Source of the DNA: Pseudanabaena sp. Salubria-1
Lineage (GTDB): Bacteria; Cyanobacteriota; Cyanobacteriia; Pseudanabaenales; Pseudanabaenaceae
Assembly (NCBI GenBank): GCA_023336205.1
Contig: JALQCR010000033.1
Coordinates: 1-64,000, forward strand
Length of the DNA stretch: 64,000 nt
Reading direction: 5' to 3'
Shown here: positions 18,316 to 27,397 of the stretch, in pieces
How the letters are laid out: each line of letters starts with the position of its first letter
Position numbering within the stretch: the stretch's first letter is position 1
Notes under the pieces: generated by a model
Databases searched by the model: none
Seen by the model: only the letters and a program-made list of their open reading frames with translations
What the model was told of the DNA's origin: nothing
Position numbers and translations under genes: made by a program

Positions 18316-19143
18316 TTAAGCTTCCACTTGGCTTGATTGTTGGCGCGATTGTTTGATTTGGTTTTGATAATGGAGCATGATTTCTTCGGATAGGCAGCAA
18401 TCGATAATGCACTGCGCGATCGCCTTCCCATCGAGATTGCGACCGACAACTTCAATTCCACTAAAGCGTTCAGGGCGACCATCCAACCAAAGCGGGACAT
18501 CAAGGTGTAAGTAGAGGCTATCTTCCATACCTGCGACAAAATCTAGATGAAAGGCCCGACCATCGAGCAGGTCGAAAATTCCTTTCACTCGGCTGACTTC
18601 TCCATAAGCACCTTGGGTAATTTCATACCAAAGGACATTCAAACTCGAAGGGTCAAAAACCTGTCCCGTAAAGGGCGATCGCCAAATCTGCAAATCATGA
18701 AAATCTAAATCATATTTGACTTCTATTACTTCATTCGCCCAGTCATGCCATTCAGAACTGGTTAACTCAGAGGGAACAAGGGCTATCCGTTTACAAGCAT
18801 GGCGATCGGCAAGAGTATCTAGTAGCATATCTCCCGATCTCAAATCTAAGTGAAAGCCCAACTCTATAAAAGCGATCGCGCCTTGCTCTACTTTTTCAAT
18901 CAGTTCTAATTCCTGCCCATCGGCGAAAATTTGCACATGGGGAGATTCTGCGATAAGACAAGTTGGATCGATGGGAACATTACCAGCACTAGGACAGAAA
19001 TAAACAACTGGTGCAGATATTTGCTCAATTTGTTGATAGATCCAACCAGTTTTGCCGATTCCCACTGCTCCAGCGATCGCCCATACCTGAACAGGTGGAT
19101 CGGCAGATTTCTGTGGTGAAGCTGTAGCGATAGACATAGACAT
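18316..19143 (-). CDS. Degenerate COG0523/CobW-like protein
   Basis: The N-terminus has a P-loop (GAVGIGKT, residues 25-32) and the C-terminus a CobW-type domain (VKGIFDLLDGRAFHLDFV and FSGIEVVGRNLDG). The metal-binding GCxCC motif, the ETTG segment and the NKxD loop of real COG0523 GTPases are absent; only CFCPSAGN-like residues stand near the expected place. It probably does not hydrolyse GTP in the normal way. It heads the operon with the two phosphoesterase-like genes and lies directly behind the box at 19167-19181. Confidence 0.75.
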   Translation of the reverse strand: MSMSIATASPQKSADPPVQVWAIAGAVGIGKTGWIYQQIEQISAPVVYFCPSAGNVPIDPTCLIAESPHVQIFADGQELELIEKVEQGAIAFIELGFHLDLRSGDMLLDTLADRHACKRIALVPSELTSSEWHDWANEVIEVKYDLDFHDLQIWRSPFTGQVFDPSSLNVLWYEITQGAYGEVSRVKGIFDLLDGRAFHLDFVAGMEDSLYLHLDVPLWLDGRPERFSGIEVVGRNLDGKAIAQCIIDCCLSEEIMLHYQNQIKQSRQQSSQVEA

Positions 19144-19166
19144 TTAGCAGATAAGGCAGTATAAAA

Positions 19167-19181
19167 TGATAATGATTATCA
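19167..19181. promoter_or_regulatory. Zur/Fur-type box in a divergent promoter
   Basis: Perfect 7-1-7 palindrome TGATAATGATTATCA between the divergent starts at 19143 and 19202, able to control both directions. Confidence 0.8.
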
Positions 19182-19201
19182 TTATTGCTATTTAGTTTAC
19201 T

Positions 19202-20548
19202 ATGTCTATTGTTAATTTGGGCGATCGCTTAGCAGAATCTACATATAATTCTTCAGCCCAATCCCTGAATTACCCTAGCAAAGCCAAAATCCAAGCTAAA
19301 GGTAACTTTGATATTGACATAGCCATCATTGGCGCAGGAGTTCACGCGCTCACTTTAACCCTGCATCTCCTGCAAAAACGTCAGGCTTTGCGCGAAAAAA
19401 TCCTAGTTTTTGATCCCAGTGGTAATTGGCTCACCCAATGGCATCGCCAATTTGCCGCCCAAGAAATTCCCCATCTGCGATCGCCTGTCGTTCACCACCC
19501 TGCCCCCGATTCCTTCGCATTGCGACGCTTCGCCGAAAACCGTCCCAATGAATTATTTCCTCCCTATGATTTGCCATCCACGAAGCTATTTCATGATTTT
19601 TGCCAAAATGCGATCGCTTCCCAGCGACTTGATGAGCGACTAATCACAGCTAAAGTCATCGACCTAGAGCCAATTCTGTCATCACGGCGAGGCTTTCGGC
19701 TTTGGCTAAATCATGGCAAAAGCATCACCGCTAAGCGCGTTGTCTTAGCCACCAATAACAGCATTAAACAAATTCCCCATTGGGTCGAGCGAATTGCCCC
19801 TAACTTTCCTAGCGATCGCCTAGTGCATTCTAGTGACCTCAATCTAGCATCGCAACATTTAGCAGGAGAAACTATCTTAATCGTCGGTGGTGGCTTAACT
19901 AGTGGACATTTGGCTTTAGGGGCGATCGCCCGTGGCGCAAAGGTATTATTGCTGTCCCGTCGGCAATTTAAAGAAAAGCTCTTTGATGCCGATGCGGGAT
20001 GGCTTGGTCCCAAATATCTCAAGGGTTTTCATGCCGAATCCGATTGGCAAAAACGGCGGGAAATAGTCTTATCTGCAAGAGATGGTGGTTCGATGACTCC
20101 CTCGGTGATGACACAATTACGAAGAGAGCATCATCAAGGCAGATTAGAATTTCATCCAGAATGCGAAGTTGCTCAAGCCAGTTGGAATGGAACAAAATGG
20201 CAAATTATTTGTATAGATGGAATAGAATTATCATGCGATCGCCTTTGGTTAGCCACAGGTACAAAGTTTGATGCAAAAGCGGAACCTTTGCTACATCAAG
20301 TCATGCAGCAGTATCCCCAACCCCTCGTTAACGGATTTCCAATTCTCGATGAACATTTGCGCTGGCATGGCTGCGAATTATTTATCATGGGAGGTCTAGC
20401 TGCTTTGCGTGTGGGACCCACAGCAAGAAACATTTCGGGCGCAAGGATGGCAAGCGATCGCATTGTGCCAGCACTTACCAAATCTACAATTAGGTCAACT
20501 AATTCATCGCCGCCGCAAAATTGTCCAGACCACAATCGGTGCGCCTAG
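19202..20548 (+). CDS. FAD/NAD(P)-binding monooxygenase-like protein
   Basis: A 448-residue flavoprotein. The FAD-binding GxGxxG (IIGAGVHAL) begins at G44 and the second dinucleotide motif (IVGGGLTSGH) at G229. The region LTQWHRQFAAQEIPHLRSPVVHHP resembles the lysine/ornithine N-hydroxylase-like branch. The substrate is unknown; modification of a metallophore or amino acid is an inference from context. The start lies 21 bp after a Zur-type box shared with the divergent operon. Its 3' end overlaps the FecCD permease gene by 45 bp in tail-to-tail orientation, and the last 25 residues are low-complexity. Confidence 0.78.
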   Translation: MSIVNLGDRLAESTYNSSAQSLNYPSKAKIQAKGNFDIDIAIIGAGVHALTLTLHLLQKRQALREKILVFDPSGNWLTQWHRQFAAQEIPHLRSPVVHHPAPDSFALRRFAENRPNELFPPYDLPSTKLFHDFCQNAIASQRLDERLITAKVIDLEPILSSRRGFRLWLNHGKSITAKRVVLATNNSIKQIPHWVERIAPNFPSDRLVHSSDLNLASQHLAGETILIVGGGLTSGHLALGAIARGAKVLLLSRRQFKEKLFDADAGWLGPKYLKGFHAESDWQKRREIVLSARDGGSMTPSVMTQLRREHHQGRLEFHPECEVAQASWNGTKWQIICIDGIELSCDRLWLATGTKFDAKAEPLLHQVMQQYPQPLVNGFPILDEHLRWHGCELFIMGGLAALRVGPTARNISGARMASDRIVPALTKSTIRSTNSSPPQNCPDHNRCA

Positions 20549-21598
20549 GAGAGAGGTTACGGAATTGAGGGGCAGTAGGGTTTTGTTTGGTAATTGCGTA
20601 ACTAGATCCGCCACGATCGCTAAGTTTGCACCGACTAGGATCGTGGCGGGGAGAATAATTCGGCAATCGGTGGAGCGAAATAGGGCGCGGCAGAGGTGGG
20701 GGACAGCGACACCGAGAAAGGCGATCGGTCCACAGAAAGCGGTGACGGTTCCTGCTAATAGGGCGACATTGATCACAATTCCTAATCTCAGTTTAGAAAT
20801 TTGTGTGCCTAAACTACGGGCTTGCATTTCCCCTAGCAGCATTGTATTCAGGGGCTTGATCGCGGCGATCGCTAATAATAGTCCGATAGATATTGCGCCA
20901 CAGAGTAAAGGTAATCTTGCTACTGTGACACCTGCGAAACTGCCAAAAGTCCAGTTGATATAGGACTGCACCCGTTCGGGGGAACTGAAATAGAGCAAAA
21001 TATTCACCACTGCGCCCACGCCATAGCCCATCATTAGCCCTAAAACTAAGAGGGTGGTGGAATTCTGCACAAACTTGGAAGCGATCGCCACTAAACCCAT
21101 TGAGAAAGCTGCACCAATACAAGCGGCGACCAAAGTTGATTCGCTGCCTAATACGGCACTGACTTGTCCTAATGCCTCCGTTGCAAGAATGGCGATCGCA
21201 ACACCTAAACTGGCTCCAGAGCTAACTCCCAATACAAATGGACCTGCTAAAGGATTGCTAAATAGAACCTGCATTTGTAAGCCACTGACGGCGAGGGCGG
21301 CTCCACAAAAGATGGCGGTAAGGGCTTTAGGTAGGCGAAATTGCCAAAAAATCTGCGTCCAACCTGTCTCAGTGGATTGGTGAAATATAATTTTGACGAG
21401 ATCGGCGAGGGGAATCCATACGGAACCCACAACTAAGCTGGCGATCGCGCTTAATCCGAGGCTGATTAAAAGCGCGAGAAAAATTAGGGCAATCCGATTT
21501 TCTTTTAAAGAATATTTCAATGGGTAATCCATACAATTAAGACAAGGGGGCAGAGATAGGCGGCGCATCGTGCTGCCTATCTCTGCTAGAAGAATCAT
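20504..21598 (-). CDS. FecCD/BtuC-family ABC permease
   Basis: Polytopic inner-membrane permease for metal-chelate or cobalamin import, with about nine to ten membrane spans. Family motifs include RLPKALTAIFCGAALAVSGLQMQ, NPLAGPFVLGVSSGA and FLGVAVPHLCR. Its ATG overlaps the stop of the substrate-binding-protein gene by four bases (ATGA), so the pair is coupled. The matching ATPase is not adjacent; the candidate is at 27971 on the other strand. The N-terminal 22 residues are untypical, so a start at 21532 is possible. Confidence 0.9.
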   Translation of the reverse strand: MILLAEIGSTMRRLSLPPCLNCMDYPLKYSLKENRIALIFLALLISLGLSAIASLVVGSVWIPLADLVKIIFHQSTETGWTQIFWQFRLPKALTAIFCGAALAVSGLQMQVLFSNPLAGPFVLGVSSGASLGVAIAILATEALGQVSAVLGSESTLVAACIGAAFSMGLVAIASKFVQNSTTLLVLGLMMGYGVGAVVNILLYFSSPERVQSYINWTFGSFAGVTVARLPLLCGAISIGLLLAIAAIKPLNTMLLGEMQARSLGTQISKLRLGIVINVALLAGTVTAFCGPIAFLGVAVPHLCRALFRSTDCRIILPATILVGANLAIVADLVTQLPNKTLLPLNSVTSLLGAPIVVWTILRRR

Positions 21599-22842
21599 GG
21601 GGCAAGTTTTTGATAATAGAAGAGTTGATGATCGGGCATGAGTTCAGGATGAAATATTCTTACAAGATCGGCGAGTACGACATCGGGATTGGTAATACCG
21701 CTTTGCCAGTAATCATTGCCGCCTGTAGGACTGATGCGGGCATTGGCGCTATACATCTGTCCAGTTTGCCAAGCTTGAAAATCGCGATAACGGATATCGG
21801 CTTTGGGAATGTCTTCTTTCTGTTTCCAATCTTGACTGCCATTGAGCCAAAAATCTGCCGATCGCCCCCGCCGATAGACTTCTTCAAAACTGAGGGGATT
21901 ACTGCCAGAGGTGGGATCGTCTGCCCAAAGATATTCGGCTCCCGCATCGGTTAAATACTTTGCCACATAGCTTTTGCCGCCTGCCACATACCAAGTGCCA
22001 TTGCGATGAAACCCTGTAACTACAGTGGGCTTGTTTTGAGCGGATTTGGCGATCGCCGCCACCTTTTCATAGCGAGCTTCCATCTCATCAAAAACTTGAT
22101 TAGCGCGTTCTTCCTGATTAAAAAATAGGGCTGTAAACTTTAGCCATTCCGCCTGTCCGAGGGGACTAGATTCCATATATTCAGCATTCAGCCCCACTTT
22201 TAGCCCTGCTTCTAGAAGTTTAGGATGGCGATCGCGTTCGGGGCTGCCAGTGCCGAAGGTGGTAACGAGGGCAGGGCTGAGGGCTAATATTTTTTCAACA
22301 TTAACGGTGCTGCCCCGTCCCAGATCCTGAACCCCTTGGCTTTTGAGCTTGGTTTGGGTTTGCTGTCCATAGACCAGATCGAGGCTACTCATAGCAACGA
22401 GGCGATCGAGTAATCCCAATTTCTCTAAGTGGGCGAGATGGGTGGTGGAGAGAATGGCGATCGATGGTACGGGGACTTGGATAATTTGGTCGGCGCTAAA
22501 TCCATCGGGAATCGGTGCGCCGCATTGGACTAGCACATAACGGAATACCTGATTAGCGTTCTTCCAAGGTTGTTTGACGGTGATGATTTTGTAATGTTGA
22601 TGGTAGGACACATCGAAGCCGATCGCGTGTTTGATCTTGGTTTTAACAGGAAAATAATCGCGATCGCTTTCATATTTGGTAATGCAATTTGCGGAGGCGT
22701 TAGGGCTGTTAGGAACAGGAGCAGGGGAACTAAGGGCGATCGTGCAACCAGTTCCCATTGTCACTAATCCTAGGCAAAGTAACCGCAAGCCAAATTTACG
22801 CATAAATCTTTTTAACATTCTTTTTGGATGATTTAAATTCAT
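21595..22842 (-). CDS. ABC substrate-binding lipoprotein, FecB/BtuF type
   Basis: Periplasmic binding protein for a metal complex or cobamide. A lipoprotein signal ends in TMGTGC (lipid-modified C33). The class III (helical backbone) fold is suggested by IAILSTTHLAHLEKLGLLDRLVAM and NVEKILALSPALVTTFG. The opening segment of the mature part (IGFDVSYHQHYKIITVKQPW) is the type often found next to TonB-receptor operons. The ATG lies inside a 34-bp palindrome at 22841-22874; ATGs at 22818 and 22803 are alternatives. Coupled with the permease gene downstream. Confidence 0.88.
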   Translation of the reverse strand: MNLNHPKRMLKRFMRKFGLRLLCLGLVTMGTGCTIALSSPAPVPNSPNASANCITKYESDRDYFPVKTKIKHAIGFDVSYHQHYKIITVKQPWKNANQVFRYVLVQCGAPIPDGFSADQIIQVPVPSIAILSTTHLAHLEKLGLLDRLVAMSSLDLVYGQQTQTKLKSQGVQDLGRGSTVNVEKILALSPALVTTFGTGSPERDRHPKLLEAGLKVGLNAEYMESSPLGQAEWLKFTALFFNQEERANQVFDEMEARYEKVAAIAKSAQNKPTVVTGFHRNGTWYVAGGKSYVAKYLTDAGAEYLWADDPTSGSNPLSFEEVYRRGRSADFWLNGSQDWKQKEDIPKADIRYRDFQAWQTGQMYSANARISPTGGNDYWQSGITNPDVVLADLVRIFHPELMPDHQLFYYQKLAP

Positions 22843-22874
22843 GGTAGGGGCAATTCATGAATTGCCCCTACCAT
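22841..22874. repeat. 34-bp perfect palindrome (copy 1)
   Basis: Perfect palindrome centred on CAATTCATGAATTG with GGTAGGGG arms. Copies at 24475-24508 (arms CCCGTAGAGG) and 63543-63570 share the centre. This looks like a dispersed cyanobacterial palindromic repeat. Here it includes the first annotated codon of the substrate-binding-protein gene. Confidence 0.85.
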
Positions 22875-22879
22875 AAAAT

Positions 22880-23746
22880 CTATGGATAAACGTGCTTAGC
22901 TACTGGCTGACCTGCGACTAGATGTTCCTGTACGATTTGTTTCGCGGTTTCAGGAGTTACTCGGCTGTACCAAGTGCGATCGCCTGAATAGAAAACCACA
23001 GGTCCCATTTTGCAAACCTCTAAACAGCCAGAAACGCAAACTTCTACATCTTCTAAATTTGCCTCCTTGACGGCTGATTGCAAAGCCTCGTAGATGGGCT
23101 GATAGTTGCGCGATGGCAGACAACGACTAGATCGGCACACCGAAATATATTTCTTATTAAGGGGATTGCGATCGTAAGGGAGTTCCTTTGTCCCTAAAAT
23201 GTAAGTCTCTCTTAGCTCTTCATACAGCTTTAATTTTTCCAAATTAGGCTTGCGTTCGGAGAGCAAATCCTCATTGTCACCAATGAAAGGATTGGGTAAA
23301 AAGAAGGTCATCATCTTTACCCCTGCGCCATTCCAGAATTGAATTCCCCAACTGCGGGGTTCTCCTTCAGGATTAAGGCGGCGATAGAGGGCGGCGCGGC
23401 TGACAAGACGGGTTTGGATCTGCTCAGTCGGTGTGCGGCGATCAGGACCACCAATATTTTCAGCGATACAGAGATGTAAATGCCATCCTTCTGTAACTAT
23501 GGTCAGATAGCCATCATAGAGTTTAAAGATTTTCGGTGGTGCATTAAATTCCAATTCCAAGACACTACCATCCACCATGTGACCAATGCCGATGTCCTGC
23601 CAACGCTCTTGACAGAGATAATGCAGCAAGGGAGCCGTTACATCAAGATCGGTGGGAAAAAATTCGTATTCAATTTGACCACCATTGGGTAAGGGTTCAA
23701 TTTCGGAGAGATTAAGGGGAGTAACAAGGCGGGAGAAGGTGTTCAT
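22880..23746 (-). CDS. Protein with C-terminal thioredoxin-like [2Fe-2S] domain
   Basis: A 288-residue protein. The first 190 residues have no recognised motif. The last 90 are a thioredoxin-like ferredoxin domain with cysteines in VCRSSRC and CVSGCLEVC (about residues 203-246), the pattern of bacterial [2Fe-2S] ferredoxins. An electron-transfer or metal-handling role is likely but not specific. It sits between the Crp-like regulator and the substrate-binding protein on the same strand. Confidence 0.75.
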   Translation of the reverse strand: MNTFSRLVTPLNLSEIEPLPNGGQIEYEFFPTDLDVTAPLLHYLCQERWQDIGIGHMVDGSVLELEFNAPPKIFKLYDGYLTIVTEGWHLHLCIAENIGGPDRRTPTEQIQTRLVSRAALYRRLNPEGEPRSWGIQFWNGAGVKMMTFFLPNPFIGDNEDLLSERKPNLEKLKLYEELRETYILGTKELPYDRNPLNKKYISVCRSSRCLPSRNYQPIYEALQSAVKEANLEDVEVCVSGCLEVCKMGPVVFYSGDRTWYSRVTPETAKQIVQEHLVAGQPVAKHVYP

Positions 23747-23784
23747 AGTTGTTTATTGATGTTTGTTGATGTTTATTGAAATAT

Positions 23785-24417
23785 TTATAGACAAAGCGAA
23801 GATTTAGAAAAATCGTGATGTAATGTCAAATAATGATTTTTCCAACTAAGCAATCCCTGTAGCTTTAGTAGATTGAGCGATCGGGTTACAGTTACCCTAG
23901 TTGACCCAATCACTTCGGCAATATCTTGATGAGTAAGCTTAATGTCAATCAAGATCCCGCGATCGCTGGGGATACCAAATTTATTAGATAGCCAGATTAA
24001 TATCTTCTTGAGTTTGATATCAATGGTACGACAATGGACGATACTCAGAAGCTCCTGCGTTTGTTGACAATGGTTGAGCATCGCACTAAAAGTCCGATCT
24101 AATATATTTGGTATTATTTCTACTTCGACAGCACTTAGGCATTGAATTTGATAGGGATCAAGTAAAGACATCAAGCTGCTGACAATATCGCCTGTACTCC
24201 ATATCCCCAGAACAATTTGATTACCTTCTTCATCCCAAGTCATTGTCCGCACAATTCCTGTTTTGATCCTCCATAAGGTATCTTCAAGCGGTGGGAGATA
24301 TTCATAGCGTTTAAAGCTCCGAGTAGTAAAAGCGTGATTTGGGTAATGCAGAACTTTTGGTGCAGCGACCTCAATCGATAAACGTTTATCGGCTAAGTTA
24401 ACTAGTTGGTAGTTCAT
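23785..24417 (-). CDS. Crp/Fnr-family transcriptional regulator
   Basis: A 210-residue regulator with an N-terminal beta-barrel-like sensory domain (WRIKTGIVRTMTWDEEGNQIVLGIWSTGDIV) and a C-terminal winged helix (LTHQDIAEVIGSTRVTVTRSLNLLKLQG, about 157-185). The cAMP pocket residues are not conserved as in Crp, so another ligand or none is likely. Located inside the TonB-receptor/ABC importer cluster, it may regulate those genes. Confidence 0.85.
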   Translation of the reverse strand: MNYQLVNLADKRLSIEVAAPKVLHYPNHAFTTRSFKRYEYLPPLEDTLWRIKTGIVRTMTWDEEGNQIVLGIWSTGDIVSSLMSLLDPYQIQCLSAVEVEIIPNILDRTFSAMLNHCQQTQELLSIVHCRTIDIKLKKILIWLSNKFGIPSDRGILIDIKLTHQDIAEVIGSTRVTVTRSLNLLKLQGLLSWKNHYLTLHHDFSKSSLCL

Positions 24418-24474
24418 TGATTACCTCTCATGGGTCTAGACTTGTGGAAAGAAAAGGCTTGAAACTCTTATTTT

Positions 24475-24508
24475 CCCGTAGAGGCAATTCATGAATTGCC
24501 TCTACGGG
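24475..24508. repeat. 34-bp perfect palindrome (copy 2)
   Basis: Same centre (CAATTCATGAATTG) as 22841-22874, with arms CCCGTAGAGG. It lies between the Crp-like gene and the TonB-receptor gene, in a position that could end the receptor transcript. Confidence 0.85.
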
Positions 24509-24537
24509 TGGTTATTTTGAGTAAGTTCTAATTTCGA

Positions 24538-26673
24538 TTAAAACTGAAAACTCAAACTGCCTCGAATCGTGCGCCCACCGTCGGGAAAACCTGCAAATAG
24601 CTGAAAGCGTTGGTCGAAGATATTCTCAATACCAAGGGTCGCAGATATTTGGGCGGTGATGGGAGCGCGAAGTCGCAGGTCGAAGGTGGTCTGTCCTGAC
24701 AGAAATTCGGTATTTAGGTTATCAGTGGGAAAACCACTAAGGGAGTTCATCAATAATCCTGCATACCATCCCTGCGGATTTTCGTAGGACAGCCCAATAT
24801 TTAGTTTATCTGCACCTGCAAAGCGGAGTTCCTTCCCATTTTCCCCTGCGTTGACACTAGAGATGATGCGCGGATCGTTGAACGTGTAGTTTGCCGCGAG
24901 GAAAAAGTTGGGAACAATTTGCAGGTTTAATGATGCTTCTAGTCCATTTGTCACCACCTGACCGAGATTCTGGAAAGTGCCAGAGATGCCATTGACGGGT
25001 GGCGCAATTGTTCGGAAAGCAATCAGATTAGAAATGTTATTGGAGAAAGCGGTCAGCCGAAATAAACCAATATCGCCTAACTTTTGATCGATGCCGATGT
25101 CATAACTGTCGCCAGTTTCAGGTAAGAGGTTAGGATTGCCGATATTCGTGGGATTGGCATTAAATAAATTGGCGATCGTGGGAGTGCGGAAATTGCGGAT
25201 ATAATTGGCGCGAACTGTTGTGGAATCGGTAAGCGCATATTTAATTCCCACTGATGGCGTGGTTGCCGAACCATTTACTAAGCTGCTGAACTCTTGCCGC
25301 AGTCCTGCGGTAATATTCAATCTATCCGTTAAATCGTTGCTATATTGAGCAAACACAGCCCCTTGGGAAATATTGGCATTATAACTAGGGGTAAGCACGT
25401 TGGTAGCAAGGTTTGTGGTTTCACTAATCGTATTGGTGGAGCGATAGTCAAAGCCATAGGTGAGGATCTGTGTGGGCGCAAATTTCCAATTGTGCTGAAT
25501 TTGGAAACCGAGGCTATTTTGACGGGTTTCAAAGCGACTTAGGGCTTGGGGCGTGTTTGTCAGAACGGGAGGATTGCCAACAAGGGTATTAGCGGCAGTA
25601 GTGCGGTTGTCAAAGCGCGTATTTAAGCGATCGCTAAAAGCTCTCACCAACAATAATGAGTCATCCCCTTCACCTAACTTCTGTTCCAATCCCAAATCAA
25701 GAAATACCTGATCGGTAAATTTGCGATTGTTATCGGTGAGACTATTAAGAAATCCTTGCCCAAACAAGGGAACACCCCCAGGGGTTCCCTCATTTTTAGC
25801 AAGATAGAAGCCTGTGAATGAGAGTTTTGTGCGATCACTGGGCTGATATTCTAATTTGATATTCGTATTATTGGCGATCGCGTCATTATTAGTTCTGACA
25901 CCACTAAAGCCAGCTTCAGGAATGCTAAAAGGATAGTTATTTTGAGATTGTGTGCGCGAAAATCCTACTAAATAACTAAATTCACCGACACGCTGACTCA
26001 GTTGTAATGACTGCTCATTTAAACCGTAACTCCCTAATTCAACCTTGGCATTAGCCGTAAATTTTTCCGTTGGGCGAGTGGTAATGATGTTAATAATCCC
26101 GCCGATCGCATCGGAGCCATAGAGAGTAGAACCACCGCCTGGGATGACTTCAATCCGTTCAATAATACTGGCAGGAATTTCCGATAGGTCAAAACCGCCA
26201 CTACCAGCATTATTGACGGGGCGACCATCCAACAAAATCAAAACTTGATTGGTATTAGAGCCGCGAATAAATTGACCGCTACGGGCATTGAATTCTGTGC
26301 CAACAGTACCGCCGCCGAGAATACTGGGCAGAAATTTTAAAGCCTCTTTAGCAGTTCTTGCGCCCTGTTGTTCTATCTCTTGGCGATTGATCGTATAGGC
26401 GGGACGAGTGCCATCCTGTAAGGTTGCATCACGGCGTTGCGTGGAAGTGACTGGGCGATTAAGGATTTTACCCGTTACGGTGATTTCTTCTTCAGGCTCT
26501 TCATCTTCCACCGCGATCGCGGCAGGGGTAGCAAAAATAAAAGATATAAGCATCAAACTCGATAAGCTGACAGTTTGTAGAGTTTTGGCAAGGAAACATC
26601 TTGTGAAGTCGCTTAATGGGCGATTTGTAGAGTCAATCTTTCTATTCATCAGTGGATTTCTTAGATTTATCAT
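24538..26673 (-). CDS. TonB-dependent outer-membrane receptor (BtuB-like)
   Basis: A 711-residue receptor. The signal peptide is at about residues 29-54 (ending AAIA). A TonB-box-like segment (EEITVTGK) follows, then the plug domain (RGSNTNQVLILLDGRPVNN and VEVIPGGGSTLYGSDAIGGIINI-type sequence) and a 22-strand-type barrel ending in LSFQF. It imports a large chelate using TonB energy. The ligand is not determined: similarity in layout to BtuB and the nearby cobalamin riboswitch suggest a cobamide, while the Fur/Zur-like site upstream suggests a metallophore. ATGs at 26673 and 26649 are both possible. Confidence 0.92.
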   Translation of the reverse strand: MINLRNPLMNRKIDSTNRPLSDFTRCFLAKTLQTVSLSSLMLISFIFATPAAIAVEDEEPEEEITVTGKILNRPVTSTQRRDATLQDGTRPAYTINRQEIEQQGARTAKEALKFLPSILGGGTVGTEFNARSGQFIRGSNTNQVLILLDGRPVNNAGSGGFDLSEIPASIIERIEVIPGGGSTLYGSDAIGGIINIITTRPTEKFTANAKVELGSYGLNEQSLQLSQRVGEFSYLVGFSRTQSQNNYPFSIPEAGFSGVRTNNDAIANNTNIKLEYQPSDRTKLSFTGFYLAKNEGTPGGVPLFGQGFLNSLTDNNRKFTDQVFLDLGLEQKLGEGDDSLLLVRAFSDRLNTRFDNRTTAANTLVGNPPVLTNTPQALSRFETRQNSLGFQIQHNWKFAPTQILTYGFDYRSTNTISETTNLATNVLTPSYNANISQGAVFAQYSNDLTDRLNITAGLRQEFSSLVNGSATTPSVGIKYALTDSTTVRANYIRNFRTPTIANLFNANPTNIGNPNLLPETGDSYDIGIDQKLGDIGLFRLTAFSNNISNLIAFRTIAPPVNGISGTFQNLGQVVTNGLEASLNLQIVPNFFLAANYTFNDPRIISSVNAGENGKELRFAGADKLNIGLSYENPQGWYAGLLMNSLSGFPTDNLNTEFLSGQTTFDLRLRAPITAQISATLGIENIFDQRFQLFAGFPDGGRTIRGSLSFQF

Positions 26674-26770
26674 AAAATTTGGGGATGGAGGCTATGAATG
26701 AGGAGATTGTTAAATTACTTGAGGTCAGACTCTATATAAAATTTTTGATAATTTTTGATGAGCAAAAATA

Positions 26771-26789
26771 AGAATGATAATCATTCTCA
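26771..26789. promoter_or_regulatory. Fur/Zur-like site upstream of the TonB receptor
   Basis: A perfect 8-1-8 palindrome AGAATGATAATCATTCT (26771-26787) overlaps a 15-base TGATAATCATTCTCA that has one mismatch to the site form seen four times elsewhere in the island. It lies about 100 bp upstream of the receptor start. Confidence 0.7.
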
Positions 26790-26845
26790 TAATTTAACAA
26801 TCACATATACGCTGCACTTGTGTCAACCCTTGTTTTAGGTGACAC

Positions 26846-26887
26846 GGCTAGAATGCTTGCATATTAGGCTAGAATGCTTGCATATTA
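26846..26887. repeat. Exact 21-bp tandem duplication
   Basis: The unit GGCTAGAATGCTTGCATAT plus TA (26846-26866) is repeated immediately at 26867-26887 without change, in the intergenic region between the DUF1636 and TonB-receptor genes. Confidence 0.9.
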
Positions 26888-26902
26888 AATGTTGTGGGGA
26901 AT

Positions 26903-27268
26903 TTACGAGGGCGGCAACACCACAAAAAGTTTGCGCTTAATCGCCTCTGGACGCTCTTGGTAGGGGACGGCTCCTGTGGGATGCTCTAAATATTGTTGGC
27001 AAAATTGCGATACATCGGTTGCCGACTCTAACGGATGCAGATCGCTAAAGATAAACGTATGCTTATTCGCTCCTGTAAAGGCAACCGCACAGGCGCGATC
27101 GCAAGCTGCCATACACTTCACAGGCTCAACCTGCAAGCGATCACCTAGTCCTGCCAGATTCTCGTTGAGAGCATTAAAAAGATGTTGTCCACCTCTCAAG
27201 CCTTCATATTCCTTTTGGGTATTGGAAAAGCGACAAAGGGTACAAACAAAGAGTTTATGTTGAGTCAT
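26903..27268 (-). CDS. DUF1636 metal-binding ferredoxin-like protein
   Basis: A 121-residue protein from the ATG at 27268 (MTQHKLF). Cysteines C9, C12, C52, C56 and C60 (VCTLCRF and KCMAACDRAC) match DUF1636, a thioredoxin-like [2Fe-2S]-type family often found near cobalamin and CobW genes. It is the first annotated gene downstream of the cobalamin riboswitch (27620-27768) on this strand. Confidence 0.82.
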   Translation of the reverse strand: MTQHKLFVCTLCRFSNTQKEYEGLRGGQHLFNALNENLAGLGDRLQVEPVKCMAACDRACAVAFTGANKHTFIFSDLHPLESATDVSQFCQQYLEHPTGAVPYQERPEAIKRKLFVVLPPS

Positions 27269-27397
27269 TCTGTCTATTTTGTGTTTACTTATTTCGTGCA
27301 AAAAAATTCAATGATTTCTAGACTTCTCGATTTTTCTCAAATTTTTTCCAACGAGAAGTTAGCCCAACATTTGGGATGGAATATATATAACGAATCA

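Noticed and set aside
20409..20963. 184-codon plus-strand frame across the flavoprotein/permease junction
   Set aside because: Very basic, repetitive composition and antisense to the permease; no start signal.
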